Source: Erpobdella octoculata (lineage: Eukaryota; Annelida; Clitellata; Hirudinida; Erpobdellidae). From it: 64,000 bases of DNA. The notes beneath the pieces were generated by a model. It saw nothing but the letters and a program-made list of their open reading frames with translations. It did not search any database and was not told the origin of the DNA. Shown here one piece after another: positions 33,206-44,808 of this stretch. Where the stretch lies: assembly GCA_963978895.1 (NCBI GenBank), contig OZ022246.1, positions 6,647,432-6,711,431 of the forward strand, in the 5' to 3' direction. The position numbers and the translations under genes are program-made. Within the stretch, counting starts at the first letter, position 1. Each line of letters starts with the position of its first letter.

Positions 33206-33704
33206 AGTTTCAAAATGTTTTCTTTCTGTCAACTGGCACCAACATAATTCCACATGCTACAAGCAATTTTTTCATTTCACGTAAAAGAAACCAACCAGGC
33301 TAGAATATTAAATGGTACATTTTCAGCGGAAAATGCCAATTTAAAATCAACCAATGCAAGAAAACACAAGACAAGGTATTTTATAGATGACTTTATTAGT
33401 TTTTTCTAAGATACATGAACATGAAGTTACAAAAATGGCTTCCTCTCAATTCTGATTGTCAGCTTAATGATGTATTGTATTATATTGTATAAACGATTTC
33501 TACCTTACAATATTATGTGTCAAAGTTAGATAGCACATTATTGCATATTGATGCTATTGCATACTGATACTCTTTAATCTAAGAATGAGCTGAACTAGTA
33601 TAAAAAATTTTGATTCATATTAATCAATCAATCCATAATAATTATAATATGAAGTTATCATTTATATATTGTCTTATATGTCTACGAAATAACGCAATAC
33701 TTGA

Positions 33705-34060
33705 TCAGTAATGCGATGACTAAGATGACGGCGACAATGGCCGGCAAACGCGTGATTTTGCAGCTCGAGTTGCAAAATAGGGGGCCATAGTTACGGCGTG
33801 GGGGGCATTTCTAAGCAATGAAAATTTCCAGTCATATAGATTAATGAAGATGCTAGCCCGGCAAAAAAAACTAAAAGACGGCAGCGTCAAATAAGAAAGT
33901 TATGGACAGTTATAAGCAAAAATAAAACGTGGACCAGACTTCCAGATTAATGTCAAGGTGAAGGGGCGTGGCCAAGTATATTGATTGATATCTTTCAATC
34001 CCCGCACTTTTTACGCGTCTCCTGGTGTAACCAAAGACTCTATAGACGCCCGATTTATCG
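33705..34060 (+). repeat. Shared 350-bp segment, copy 2
   Basis: Collinear with 10690-11045, with GTTGCAAAATAGGGGGCC, AAGCAATGAAAATTTCCAG, GTGGCCAAGTATATTGATTG, CCCGCACTTTTTACGCGTC and CCAAAGACTCTATAGACGCC. This copy has more CpG and looks less decayed, and no hAT ends surround it. It lies 0.5 kb upstream of the HELZ2-like start codon. Confidence 0.7.
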
Positions 34061-34396
34061 AGATATAAACAAAAATGTAACACCGCTCGACGCCGGGACC
34101 GAAAAAGCCGCGCGCAGAAAATTCGGCTCACCTCAGTTGCGTACGTCTTCATGCGACTTTTAATTGTGCGACTGCCTACCTTAGACGCCTTACAACTACC
34201 TAGTAATTATATAGTTAGATATTTAATAAGCATAAGTTTTCTTGATAATCAAAATCTAGTTTAAAATTATTTGACTCATCGATAGTATGACGCATTTCGT
34301 GAAACAAAAGATCACTAAGCAGTATGTTAGTCGCCGAGAGCTTTGTTGACGCAAATACGTGCTTCCATAGTAACCAACGACCAATCAATAGAAAAC

Positions 34397-34404
34397 TATA
34401 TAAG
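34397..34404 (+). promoter_or_regulatory. Possible TATA box of the HELZ2-like gene
   Basis: TATATAAG lies about 150 bp upstream of the proposed start codon. A transcript starting about 30 bp downstream would have a 5' UTR of about 125 nt with one short out-of-frame ATG near 34457. The evidence is motif and distance only. Confidence 0.35.
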
Positions 34405-34553
34405 AAAAAATTTATGTAAAAATTCTAATTTCTTTGAAAATACTAATATCTAAAAAATGCCGTTTTCAAAGTGAAAAATACTGTGAACCTATTTTATTGT
34501 TTCTGTTTGAGCTTTGTCCACTTTTTAACCGATTATTACATTTTTTTAGAAAC

Positions 34554-37500
34554 ATGAATGACAACTTTATTCAAACATTCCCCCTTGATACTTTTCAATA
34601 CAACATTAGAATAATGTGCGCAGTATGCAAAAACACTATTCCACCAAATCATGACTGTAAGGTGAACAAATTAGGAGTTCAAAACAAAGATTCACGTTTT
34701 TGGATTACCATTAGAGATAGAAGATATCACAGCCAATTTCCTGGACTCTATAGAATGTGTTCTAACAAGCCACCTTGTTTTAAAGGTGAATCCTGTACAT
34801 ATGCACATTCAGAAGAAGAGCAACTGATATGGTGTGCTGAAAAAAATGGCTCATTTTCGATCCTTGATTTTATTGAGAAACACAAATCGATGCATAGGGA
34901 GCTCTTAGTTTCCATTTCTGATCAGAAAAACGTGTCTGATTTTATGCAAACAAATCTAAGTCATATTGAACAAAGTCAAGAAAATGACCTAGAAAGTGAA
35001 TTCGATGAGTTTTCTTACATTGATGTGAACCATTTCTTAAAAACCATGCCTTCTGAATACAAAAAATGTCATATTTATAAAACAGCTTCAGAAATGTATG
35101 CAATGCCTTTTGAATTAAACGATACTTTTTTCATTACTATTCCTAAGAAATGCAGCACTGCCTTGAACAATGATGAAGTTCTTGTCAAAGTTATAAATAC
35201 TGATGAAACTAATGTGTCAAACGGAAGAGTTTATGGAGAAGTGGTTGATATTTTGAAACGTAATTCACTTTTGAAGCACAAGGTTTTTATTTGTTGCATA
35301 GACAAAAACAATTTGGAAATCATGGTACCTTTAAACTTAGAAATTCCAAAAATGAAAATCATTAAAAAAAAAGATGATGACAAAACAAATGTTGTGACAA
35401 TTTACAGTTTTTCAAATGAAAAGCCTATGTTCCTTGAATATGATAAAATAAACTTGTTTGATCCGTATTCAAAGCTTTATTATGTGATGTTTTTAAAATG
35501 GGGAAAAGCACACCCTTTTCCTCTCGGTATGGTAATAGGTGCTTCCAATATTGAAGACAACCTGACAAATATGGCCAGAGTGATAATGATGGAAAACGAA
35601 ATTTCTGCGGATCCACCAACAGAAGTCCCACTTCAAAACTCTGTTGACAGTCAATGCAGAGAAGATTGCAGACGCGTGCTTGTTTTTACAATCGGTGGCG
35701 AAGATACGGAGCATTTAAATGATGCAATAGGTTTCAGCAAAATAACTAAAAATGAATATCTCGTTATGTTACACATAGCGGATGTGTCATTTTATGTCAG
35801 GCAAGATGACTCGCTTGACAGAGAAGCCAAGAAAAGAGGCACTTCAATTAACATTGGTTCAAAACATCAAATCAACTTGCTTCCTGAAAGCCTCACTACA
35901 AATTTGTGCAGCTTCAAAGAAGGCTCAGAAAGGCCGGCTTTGTCAGTTTTTATTTATGTCGATGAATTTGGAGAAATAATTAAAGATGTAGCCTTGAAGA
36001 AAACTGTAATAAAATCCAAATTCAGGTTGACCTATTTGCAGGCTGAAACAGAAATTTTAAGCGATCCTTGTTCTCCTTCAAATTATCCATCTGAGTTGAC
36101 ATTTGCTTTGAAAACACTTTACAAACTCACAAACATATGGAGAGAAAAAAGACTTGGTTCTGATACTTGGATGTCGGTTACAGAAATTTTGTCAATGGAT
36201 GGTCCTAGGGCTAGAAAAATCACGGAAGAACTCAGAATCCAAGGAAATCGATTTGTTGCTGAGTATTTGCTTAAGTATATTCCAAATGTGACACCATTAA
36301 AAATTCAACGTCTTCCAAATCAAGATGAATTAACAGAATGGAAAAGTGAGTTTGAAAATATAATTCCCCATGTTGTTGGACTGAGAAAAAAAGACAAATT
36401 CTATTCAGATATTTGCCAGTGTAAAGAACTTTGTTTAAATAAAAACAAAAATGAAGGTTGTTTTATTTTCATACCTGAAAAAATATTAAAAAATATTATA
36501 ATGGCACTGGAAGTAAGCAATGTCCAACTTTTACAATTGCTCTTTAAGGATTCTTCTATGTATCCAAAAATGCTGGTTGCCTTGCAGTGCCTTGAGAGTA
36601 TTCAAAAAGGATCAGAGTATGTTTGTTTTGGAAATGTTTTTCCCAGCACAAGAAGTCACTATTCACTACATTTTCCAGCCTACACCCATTTTACGTCACC
36701 AACAAAAAGATACTTTGATATTTTGGTTCACCGCTTGCTTACAAGTTGCATTGAAAATGTCAAGCCTCAATATTCGCAAAAAAATATTATTGAAATTTGT
36801 TACAATTTCCAAAATGTCTTCAAAAAATCTAAAATCATTAAAAAGAATTTCCATAGAGATCTATTCTGTAAGTTTCTTCAAAGATATTCATTAAAAATTG
36901 ATGCTGTAGTTGGAGAAATTACTGAAAACAAAATAGAACTTACTCCAATGATTCTAAACCGTGTTCTAGATTTGAAATTTTCAGTCAAATTTAGCCATTT
37001 GAATCTAAACGAACAGCCTAAGAAGAACAGTGGCAAATGTTATTTAAAATGGTTTCAAAAAATATATGACTACAAATTTTCTAATCTTGAAGCCGGGCTT
37101 AAATTAAATGAACCCGTTTGTGATATCAAAAGTGAATTACAGTTTTACCCATTTGAAGCCGACTTACAAAAGGCTGACATGGTGCAAATACAGATATCAT
37201 CCAAATTAAACAGAGGGCTGCAGGAGCCATTTGTTCAACTTTTTCTACTGACGAAATGGAAAATGAAATTGACGAGCATATGCGTGGAGCACCACGAAGA
37301 CCCTGTGAAGTGCTTCTCGGAGAAAGATTATCGGCAAGCTTCTAAGGAGTCGTACAGAGATCTCACTGAATATCGTACTCTTTGGAATTCTGTTCTATCT
37401 ATTGAATCTGCATATGCAGCAGTAACCAGTGGTCAATCCTCCATAATACATAACGTTTTAATTGAATGGCAAGCACACAATGGTAGTAAGGGAACTCAGT

Positions 37501-40500
37501 ATGTAGGCTGTTTCAGGTTGGATACACAATTCTGCATGCAAAATTGGTTAAAACACGGAACAATTATTAATCCCACAGATGAAACAGATTTAGTTCAAAG
37601 AGAAAACTGTACTTATTTGTGTGTCCAATATCCGGACACGCCTATAAACTTTGACTTAAATGATTTTGATTCTAACACAATAAAAATCTTGAATAATAAT
37701 GACAAAATTGTAACCTTAGTATACCATTGCTGCATTAAAAAAGTAGATACCTCAAATAAGCAAATTACAGAAATAACATGCATGATAAACCAGCAAGAAA
37801 TCGAAATTCCGGAAAAACTCATGCAGTATCTCAACGGTAACAGAAAAGCCACAGTTGAGTGGATAGAACAACCGCTGCCTATAAGGTTTGTAATCTTAAC
37901 TGAAAATTGTAAGTTTTAGTAAAATCTAGTGGAAAAAACATCGTAATGGTGATTTTAATAAATAAGTTTTCATTAACACAGTCGTATGATGAGATCACTC
38001 AAAAAACTGGATGCAGACTCAAATATAGAAGCTAGATCAAATTTGGAAACAAGCTCAAATGAAAAAACTGGATTTTGGCTGGCCGAAAAAATTGCTTTAA
38101 GACATTCATTTGGTCGTATCAGTGAGTATTTTACAACGCTTAAATTAACTTGTTTTCTTGTTTGTTGTATGTTTCATTTTATTTCTATAGCTCTTTTAAG
38201 GCACTTCTAAAGGTTTTAAAAAGTTTTTTGCATGGAGGTGTATATCCGGTGACAATCCATTGGTCTGTTTTTAGATTAAAAAAATTAACTCCGCTTTGTT
38301 TTTGCAAGCCAGCAGCGAGCCTGGAGAAGAACGATGGAAAAGTTAAAAATATAAATTATGATCCACGACAGGAAATACTTAGGTGCTTTCTACACACAGC
38401 CATTTCAGACTTAAAATATCTGGTGTAAAGAATTATAAATTATTATAAAAAAAAAGGAAAAAAGATGTAAACACTAAACAAAAAAATAATGAAAAATATA
38501 ATTTTTTTAAAACAACGCTTATATACTAATGTACTAAAAATTTAAAAATTATATTTAAGTGTGAGTAATAAAATGTTTTGAGCCAAACTTTCCGTCTGGA
38601 TGATAAAAGTTTTGGGCGAATAGACATAAAGTTTGGTTAAAACAATTTTATTACTTACACTTAAATATTATTTTTAAGTTTTTAGTACATTTGTATATAA
38701 ACGTTGTTTAAATTTTTTATATATTTTGTATTATTTAATTCTTCATATTAGAGTATTGCACGGGTCAGGTCCGATCCGTTCCACAAGCCTAATCAGAAGT
38801 GAACGTAGATCTATTTTTGACAACCCAGCCCAACCCAATCCGACCCACCAAAAAAGTTAAGTTTTCTGACCCATCCCAACCTATAGTTAATTTTTTTTAA
38901 ATAAAATTTGTTTTCTTCAATTTTTCAACCCAACCAACGCATTTGTCAAAAAAATTGAACCCAGCCCAGTCTAACATGACCCAGCCCATGAGTCAGTCCA
39001 ACCCATGTCCACCTCTGGGCCTAAAATCCCTACCCTATTGTTGGCAGAAAATTTTGGCCCGACCCGGCTTGACCTCAAACTCGGTCGGCCTTGTCAGTTT
39101 AAAATCAAGGCCAGGTCCGTGCAGTAGTCTAACGCATATATTGTAATTATTTATTCATTTATTTGTTTAATGAAACAGTTGAAATTGAAAACATTGCACC
39201 TTTCATTACTTCGCCTGAATTAGACAAACTCAATAAAGTGCAAAAGGAAAAACTAAACAAGGCTTTGTCTTCTCGTTTTTCTCTTATTCAAGGTCCTCCT
39301 GGAACTGGCAAGACTTTTGTTGCTGCTTGTCTTATAAAATTATTTTTTGATCGAAATCAAAAGGAAGACAACAAATCACAGGTTATGTGTTGTGGACCAT
39401 CCAATAAATCTGTAGATGTCATAACTAGTAAGTTTAAATGCCAATAATTTATAGTGTATAATTAAACAAATTCAGAAAATTAAAATTTCAATGTTGGATC
39501 AATGTAAAAATTGGGCACAGTTTATATCTTTTTTATAAATTTTTTTTAGCAAATTTGGTAGAAGAAATTCAGGACAGTAGCATATATATTGTGAGAGTGT
39601 ACAGTGAAGCCAGAGAAATGGAAGATTATCCCATGCCTTTCTTTACATCGTTCATGAAACCAAAATTGCAACTGAAAGATGAAAAAAAAGACGAACAGTT
39701 AAAGGATGTTTCATTACACCATATAATTAGAGACGAAACAAAATGTCCGTATGCAAAGAATATCCTTAAACTTGAAGCCGAACTCAAATCAAAATTTAAT
39801 CATCTTACCAGGGATTCTGAAATTTCTAAAATTAATTCCATTCTTAGTCGCTACCAAAATGTAAAACACGAAGCTGAAAAATCAATTCTAGCAAAAGCCA
39901 ATGTTATCTTATTAACGTGTGCAACTACCGGAGGCAAACGAATGCAAACGCTTAGAGTTAAGCAGGTCAATCATGTTGTATAAACATTTCAATTATTCAC
40001 AGTTAGCTGATTTTTTTTATATAATTTAAAGCTTGTAATTGATGAGTGTGGAATGTGCATGGAGCCGGAATGTATGGTACCAATTGTGGAAACGTATCCG
40101 GAACAGATTGTACTATTAGGTGACTTCAAGCAACTCAAACCGATAGTCACTTACAAAATTGCTGCAAAACTAGGCCTTGAGACATCGCTGTTTCAGAGAT
40201 ATGAAAAAGAGACACTCATGCTCACAGTGCAATACAGAATGGTCAGTTTTTATTTGTTTGCCCTAGAAATGTTTATGTTTACGGCGCTATAAAAGTTGTC
40301 AACTAATAAAATGTATAAACCTTAAGTAAAGTTGATTGTAGTTTGTATTAATTTCTTGCAGCACGAAGCTATTGCAGAATTTCCATCTAAAACTTTTTAT
40401 AATGGACAATTAGAAGTTGCCGATGACTCTCAGCAGCAGCCTTCGAAGTTTGACTTTTGGCCTGGAGGGGAAAACTTTCCAATTGCTTTTCTTCACGTTA

Positions 40501-43328
40501 ATGGAATTGAAGAGCGACTGAGTGTATCAACAAAAGAAGGAAATGTAGACTCAAGACGAAACCCCGTAGAAGCAGAATTTGTTGTAGGTATTTTTAAATA
40601 ATAAAGGTTACATGGAAAAAAATTTGATAAATTAACAACAGTTTTTATATTGTTTTTGCCCTAGGTCAACATCGCTTTTAATTTGATTCACCATCATAAA
40701 ATTCCCGCTGACGAGATCATGATATTGTCTTATTATCGAGCTCAATGTGCACTGATAACTGAAATGCTTGAAAGCAAATCTCTAAAAATTGCTGTACAGA
40801 CAGTAATAGCTGCTCAAGGTATCGAGATGTTTTTTTTGTTATAAAACAATAGTACAATATCAATGAAGTGCTTCTTTCACACATATGTAATTTTTTTTAT
40901 ATAGATATATGATATATAATTTTTTTGAATTAACCACTAAATTATGAAAAAAACGCAAGACGATTTTGGTCAAATTTGTATAAACATTCATTTGTATTAT
41001 TTTTAGTTTTCAAGTAAAAACATAAAATTTTTCTTAACCAGTCTCTTGCTTCTAAGAATATGTAAAGCCTGGCAATTTTAATTTTAATAATGCAGATAAA
41101 TTAAAAAATTTATTAATTTTTAATTTTCAAACTCATGTTCATAATATGATTTTATCAATAATATATTTTATAGAATTAAAAAAAACCAACTTTTAGTTTA
41201 TGGTGTAATGTGGTATATTACCGAAACCCTAAAATGTTTGTTGAATCGGAAGAAAACGTGTTGAAGATTAAAATAATATAGTACATCACTGTACGTACTA
41301 ATTAATAATTCCTACATCACATATTTTGTTTGAAACTTTTTAAATTAATACTTTTGAGATATATTTTATTTCTCGATATAATCAATAAACTGTAAGCCTC
41401 CAGTGTAGAGTATTTTCGTTATTTGGCGGCTATTGTTAACACTCATGTTGAAAACTTCTTGATCCTCAGATTACATCCCACCACAAGAAAAACTTGCCAA
41501 AAAAAGTAATGAAATCAATAAGTGTACTTAAAAACTTTTTTATTCAAATTACATTTACATCAAAATTTGCAAATTAAAAAGCATTTGACACCAATTTCCA
41601 TTGACTGGATGGTTTTTAAATGATTGTTCTATAAATGGATCAGAAAGAAATTTTATTTATGATAATTATAAAATAAACAAAATTTAATACGGTGGACAAT
41701 ATGGCTGACAAGATCTAAAATGGCCGCTAGGAACACAGAAAATGTTATCGGCGCTTTATTTAGCTTAGATCACTTTGAATATTGTTTTTATTTGATGCCG
41801 TTTACAAATTGTATAAAACTGAAAAGGCAGATTTATTACATAATATAGGGGTTAGAGTCAGAGCTATTGTTGTATATAATGGGTAGGGGATAGCACAAAA
41901 TGGTATGTTATGTTTTATATAAAATCTAAATAGTCCTTACTGTTTGATGTAAATTTTAAATTCCTTATATCAAACAGTATTGAAGAGCGATGATTTTATT
42001 TATTCATGTAATTCAGTAAATAAACATTATAAATTTGCCGACTACTAATTGTTTGCAAATTATTTTTTTTATTTATAATGAGTTTATAAAGTAAAAAAGA
42101 AACATTGATCACAGTCTTTTAAATTCTTGATATGTGAAGTATGTCAGGATTGACAATATAAGAAACTTTCGAATCAATATGGGAAAAAAATCAATTTTTT
42201 GTAGTTATAAATTTTTACATTAAGAAAATTAAATATTGTTTTTTAAATAAAATAAAAAGGATGGTTTATCTTTCTACAGAAATTTTTTAATTTTTTAAAT
42301 TTTTTAAGAGTTTTAGTTAACTTTATACTATACTTCATTCAAATTGTGTCCAATTGCTTTGAAAGTTTAATAGAATGGAAAGTCCGCAACGCAAGTAAAC
42401 CCATCAAATATCAGCTTGATGGGATTACGGGAAATTGTTTTTTTAAGTGTCAAAGGGTCTCAACGTATGGTTCAAGCAAACAAGCAGACGCGGTGAAATC
42501 AATATAAAGGATTTAATCATAAAAATATTTGGGTTCAAATAAATTAGTATAGGTTTGTTCTGGTTCAGTTTGTTACGGGCGAAACATAGTTCGAGGTCGG
42601 TTTGTTACGGCGAAACAAAGTCTGGATTCGGTTTGGTAAAAGGTAGGAACAGAGTTCAGCGTATTCGAGTCGGGTTTGGTTTGATTCCCATTTAAAAAAA
42701 AATGGGAGCTAAGCCAAGTCATGTATGATGCTTGTAAACTTTACCAAATAATTTAATTATTAATTTTGAGTCCAAAAATGAAATTTCCCAAACATGGCAA
42801 AAATACGATCTTATCCTATTATTATAGAAAAACTCTGCTACATAAAAATTGTCTACTTTTCTTGCTTAGACAGATACAGACGTTAATATGAAATATACAC
42901 CAATTGAAATTATTATAAGTTATTGTTATAATTGTCTAATAAAAAATTCAAAACGTTCATAGGTTCAGAGCAAAATTATGTCATCTTGTCCACAGTGATA
43001 TCGCTACCAAAGCCAAAAATTGAAGAACAGCTAAACGCTCCATGGAAAAACAATCATCTTGGATTTATATCCGACAAAAATCAGTTAAATGTTGCTTTAA
43101 CACGAGCCAAATCAGGTCTTATAATTTTAGGTGAGAATATAATTTTTAAATCACCATTTTATGGCAGTGAAACCGGATAATTTTTGCCCAGGGAACCAGA
43201 ACCTTTTGAAAACTTGTTATACGTGGCGTAACCTGCTGATTCATTATGACGATAGAAAAGCTTTCATCAAAGCAGAAGATTTCAAAGTATTAAAACGTAG
43301 AGGATATAACCACAAATGGAATGCTTAA
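34554..43328 (+). CDS. HELZ2-like protein: CCCH finger + RNB domain + SF1 helicase, 9 exons, 1675 aa
   Basis: Exons: 34554-37885, 37982-38121, 39179-39427, 39550-39965, 40032-40241, 40362-40583, 40665-40818, 42963-43130, 43192-43328. All introns are GT-AG and phases close exactly (5028 nt). In order: CAVC...HDC and a CX5CX5CX3H zinc finger (residues about 20-90); an RNB (RNase II) domain from about 370, with FTIGGEDTEHLNDAIGF, RGTSINI, LLPESL and HFTSPTKRYFDILVHRLL (about 712); then a UPF1-like helicase from about 1157 with GPPGTGKT, GPSNKSVD, VIDECG, GDFKQLKP, QYRM, AAQGSEQNYVILSTV and NVALTRAK. Vertebrate HELZ2 is an interferon-induced RNA helicase with the same order but an additional N-terminal helicase; none is seen here. 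In the RNB active site three of four metal-binding Asp are replaced (Gly, His, Asn). The helicase motifs look intact. The start is the first in-frame Met; an upstream non-coding exon is possible (acceptor-like TTTTTTTAG at 34542-34550). Confidence 0.9.
38325..38450 (+). repeat. 130-bp dispersed repeat, copy 2 (HELZ2-like intron 2)
   Basis: GAGCCTGGAGAAGAACGATG, ATTATGATCCACGACAGGAA and CTGGTGTAAAGAATTATAAA match the copies at 19.9 and 55.8 kb. It lies directly left of a fold-back element. Confidence 0.65.
38511..38709. mobile_element. Fold-back element, copy 3 (HELZ2-like intron 2)
   Basis: Outer arms AACAACGCTTATATACTAAT and TTGTATATAAACGTTGTT pair, continuing with GTACTAAAA / TTTTAGTAC and AAGTGTGAGTAATAAAAT / ATTTTATTACTTACACTT. 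The centre (GGATGATAAAAGTTTTGGGCG) has lost most of the inner hairpin seen at 20.3 and 21.5 kb. Confidence 0.65.
38741..39139. mobile_element. hAT-like MITE in HELZ2-like intron 2
   Basis: The element (38749-39131) starts TAGAGTATTGCACGG and ends CCGTGCAGTAGTCTA (13 of 15 inverted positions). Flanks CTTCATAT and ACGCATAT match at 5 of 8 positions. The interior is rich in CCCAACCC and GGCCCGACCC motifs. Its right end lies only 47 bp before the exon 3 acceptor. Confidence 0.6.
40819..42962 (+). other. HELZ2-like intron 7
   Basis: The largest intron (2144 bp). It separates G from SEQNYVIL of motif V. The donor is G|GTATCG and the acceptor CATAG|GT. It contains AT-rich DNA and, at about 42330-42525, a tail with AAACAAGCAGACGCGGTGAA and ATCAATATAAAGGATTTAAT, like the dispersed tail family at 50.2 and 59.1 kb. 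No gene is seen in it. Confidence 0.6.
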
Positions 43329-44808
43329 CTTTGTCACGTGTGTGGTTAATACGGTGGTTAATGAAATGTTCTTTGAATTGATTTCCATTTGCTAGCTTAA
43401 CGTCTGTGTTGTGAAAAGACACTGCAGGTGTGCTCAGGTTCGCTTGCATAGGAGCTACCTGTTGTGACTTGGAGTTACGGGTGCTTGTTTTTAGCTAGTT
43501 GCGAGTTGTGTTTTTCGAACATTATATACTCTTACATTGTGCTTTCTAATTAGAAATTAAAGAAACACCAGTTGGTGCAGTCAACTTTATAATATAGTTT
43601 CACGTTAGTCGTTTTCTCGTGAAAAATGTCTGAAATTGACAAGTTGCTGAACATTTTTTAGAAGAAAGAAAAACTTTGAGAAAAAGAACATTTGGAGCAA
43701 GAGAACTTTAAAATTTTTATCGTTACAAGAAAGGTATTTCAAAAACATAGTAAATTATTTTCTGGACTGTTGATATATTAAAATAATAGTATACTCTATT
43801 ACTGTTTTTTATGGAACAATAGATATTCTATAATTTCTGACAGCTAGAATTTTGCATATTTTAAAATAATTTTAAAGTTAAGTAGGGCTGACTGGCTCAT
43901 TTCGCTAGTCCTCGGCTTATGCTGTACATAAGTCTATTATCAACATTTTTAATCAATCTATTTTTTAAGTTATACTTTTGTTTTTAAAAATTGAATTGTG
44001 ATGATTTTTGATATTAGAACTAAAAGCAAATAAAAGTTCAGAAATACTTTTTCTTATAAACCACGCTTTTAAAATTACTTGGCAGGAGGGGATAGTCGTA
44101 GGTACTTTGTCTAAAAATATTCTAAAATTTCCTCTATATTTATATTTGTTTTTTTCAAAAACGTTTTTTTTAGAAAAACCTCAGAGGGCCAGCGGTCTCC
44201 CTGTTTCCAAATTATTTTATTTAAAATTTCCTCTATATTAATTTTTCAAAAAAATGTTTTTGTTTAAAATGACCACCCCTTTCCCTATACCTTTTTTAAA
44301 ACTTTCTTCACAGTTTGGAAAAACTTTGGGGGCAATTGTCTCTCCTGCTCCCCACTAATTTTTGCAAAGTTTGAAAACATTATTTATTTCTTTTTTTCCA
44401 AAGAAACGTTTTCGGAAAATACTTGAGGGACCCAAAATACGCCCCTGGAATCGTGTGTTTTCTTCATTTCAAAAAAAATCTAAAATTTCCTTCATATTTA
44501 TTTTTCCAAAAAGTCTTGGAAAATTGTTGATGGACAACACCTGCCCTTCCCCAAATGACGCTCTTGGGTTTATGTTTTGTTTCTACTCTATTTTTTTTAA
44601 CTTTTTCCATTTCTGTTTTTCCAAGATTTATTTAATTCTAAGGGGTGTCTGCCCTTCTCCTAATGTCGCCCCTAGATTCAGGCTCGTCGGGACGGGGGAT
44701 GTGGGAGGTGGATTACCCTTCCACTTTTCGACAAGCTGTCGGTAAAAATATATTGTGGGTACGGCATATATTGTCAGTTACAAATATATATTGTTGGTAC
44801 AACTTATA
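43329..44808. repeat. Gene-free stretch with degenerate G-run repeats
   Basis: 43329-44050 probably includes the 3' UTR of the HELZ2-like gene. 44060-44660 holds four or five diverged monomers (AAAATTTCCT.TATATTTAT, TTTTTCAAAAA, then GGGGGCAA or GAGGGCCAGCGG) of the family also at 9.5-10.5 and 19.4 kb. Confidence 0.45.

Noticed and set aside
35425..36894. Minus- and other-frame ORFs inside the HELZ2-like first exon.
   Set aside because: Shadow frames of the 1110-codon exon, without any family resemblance.
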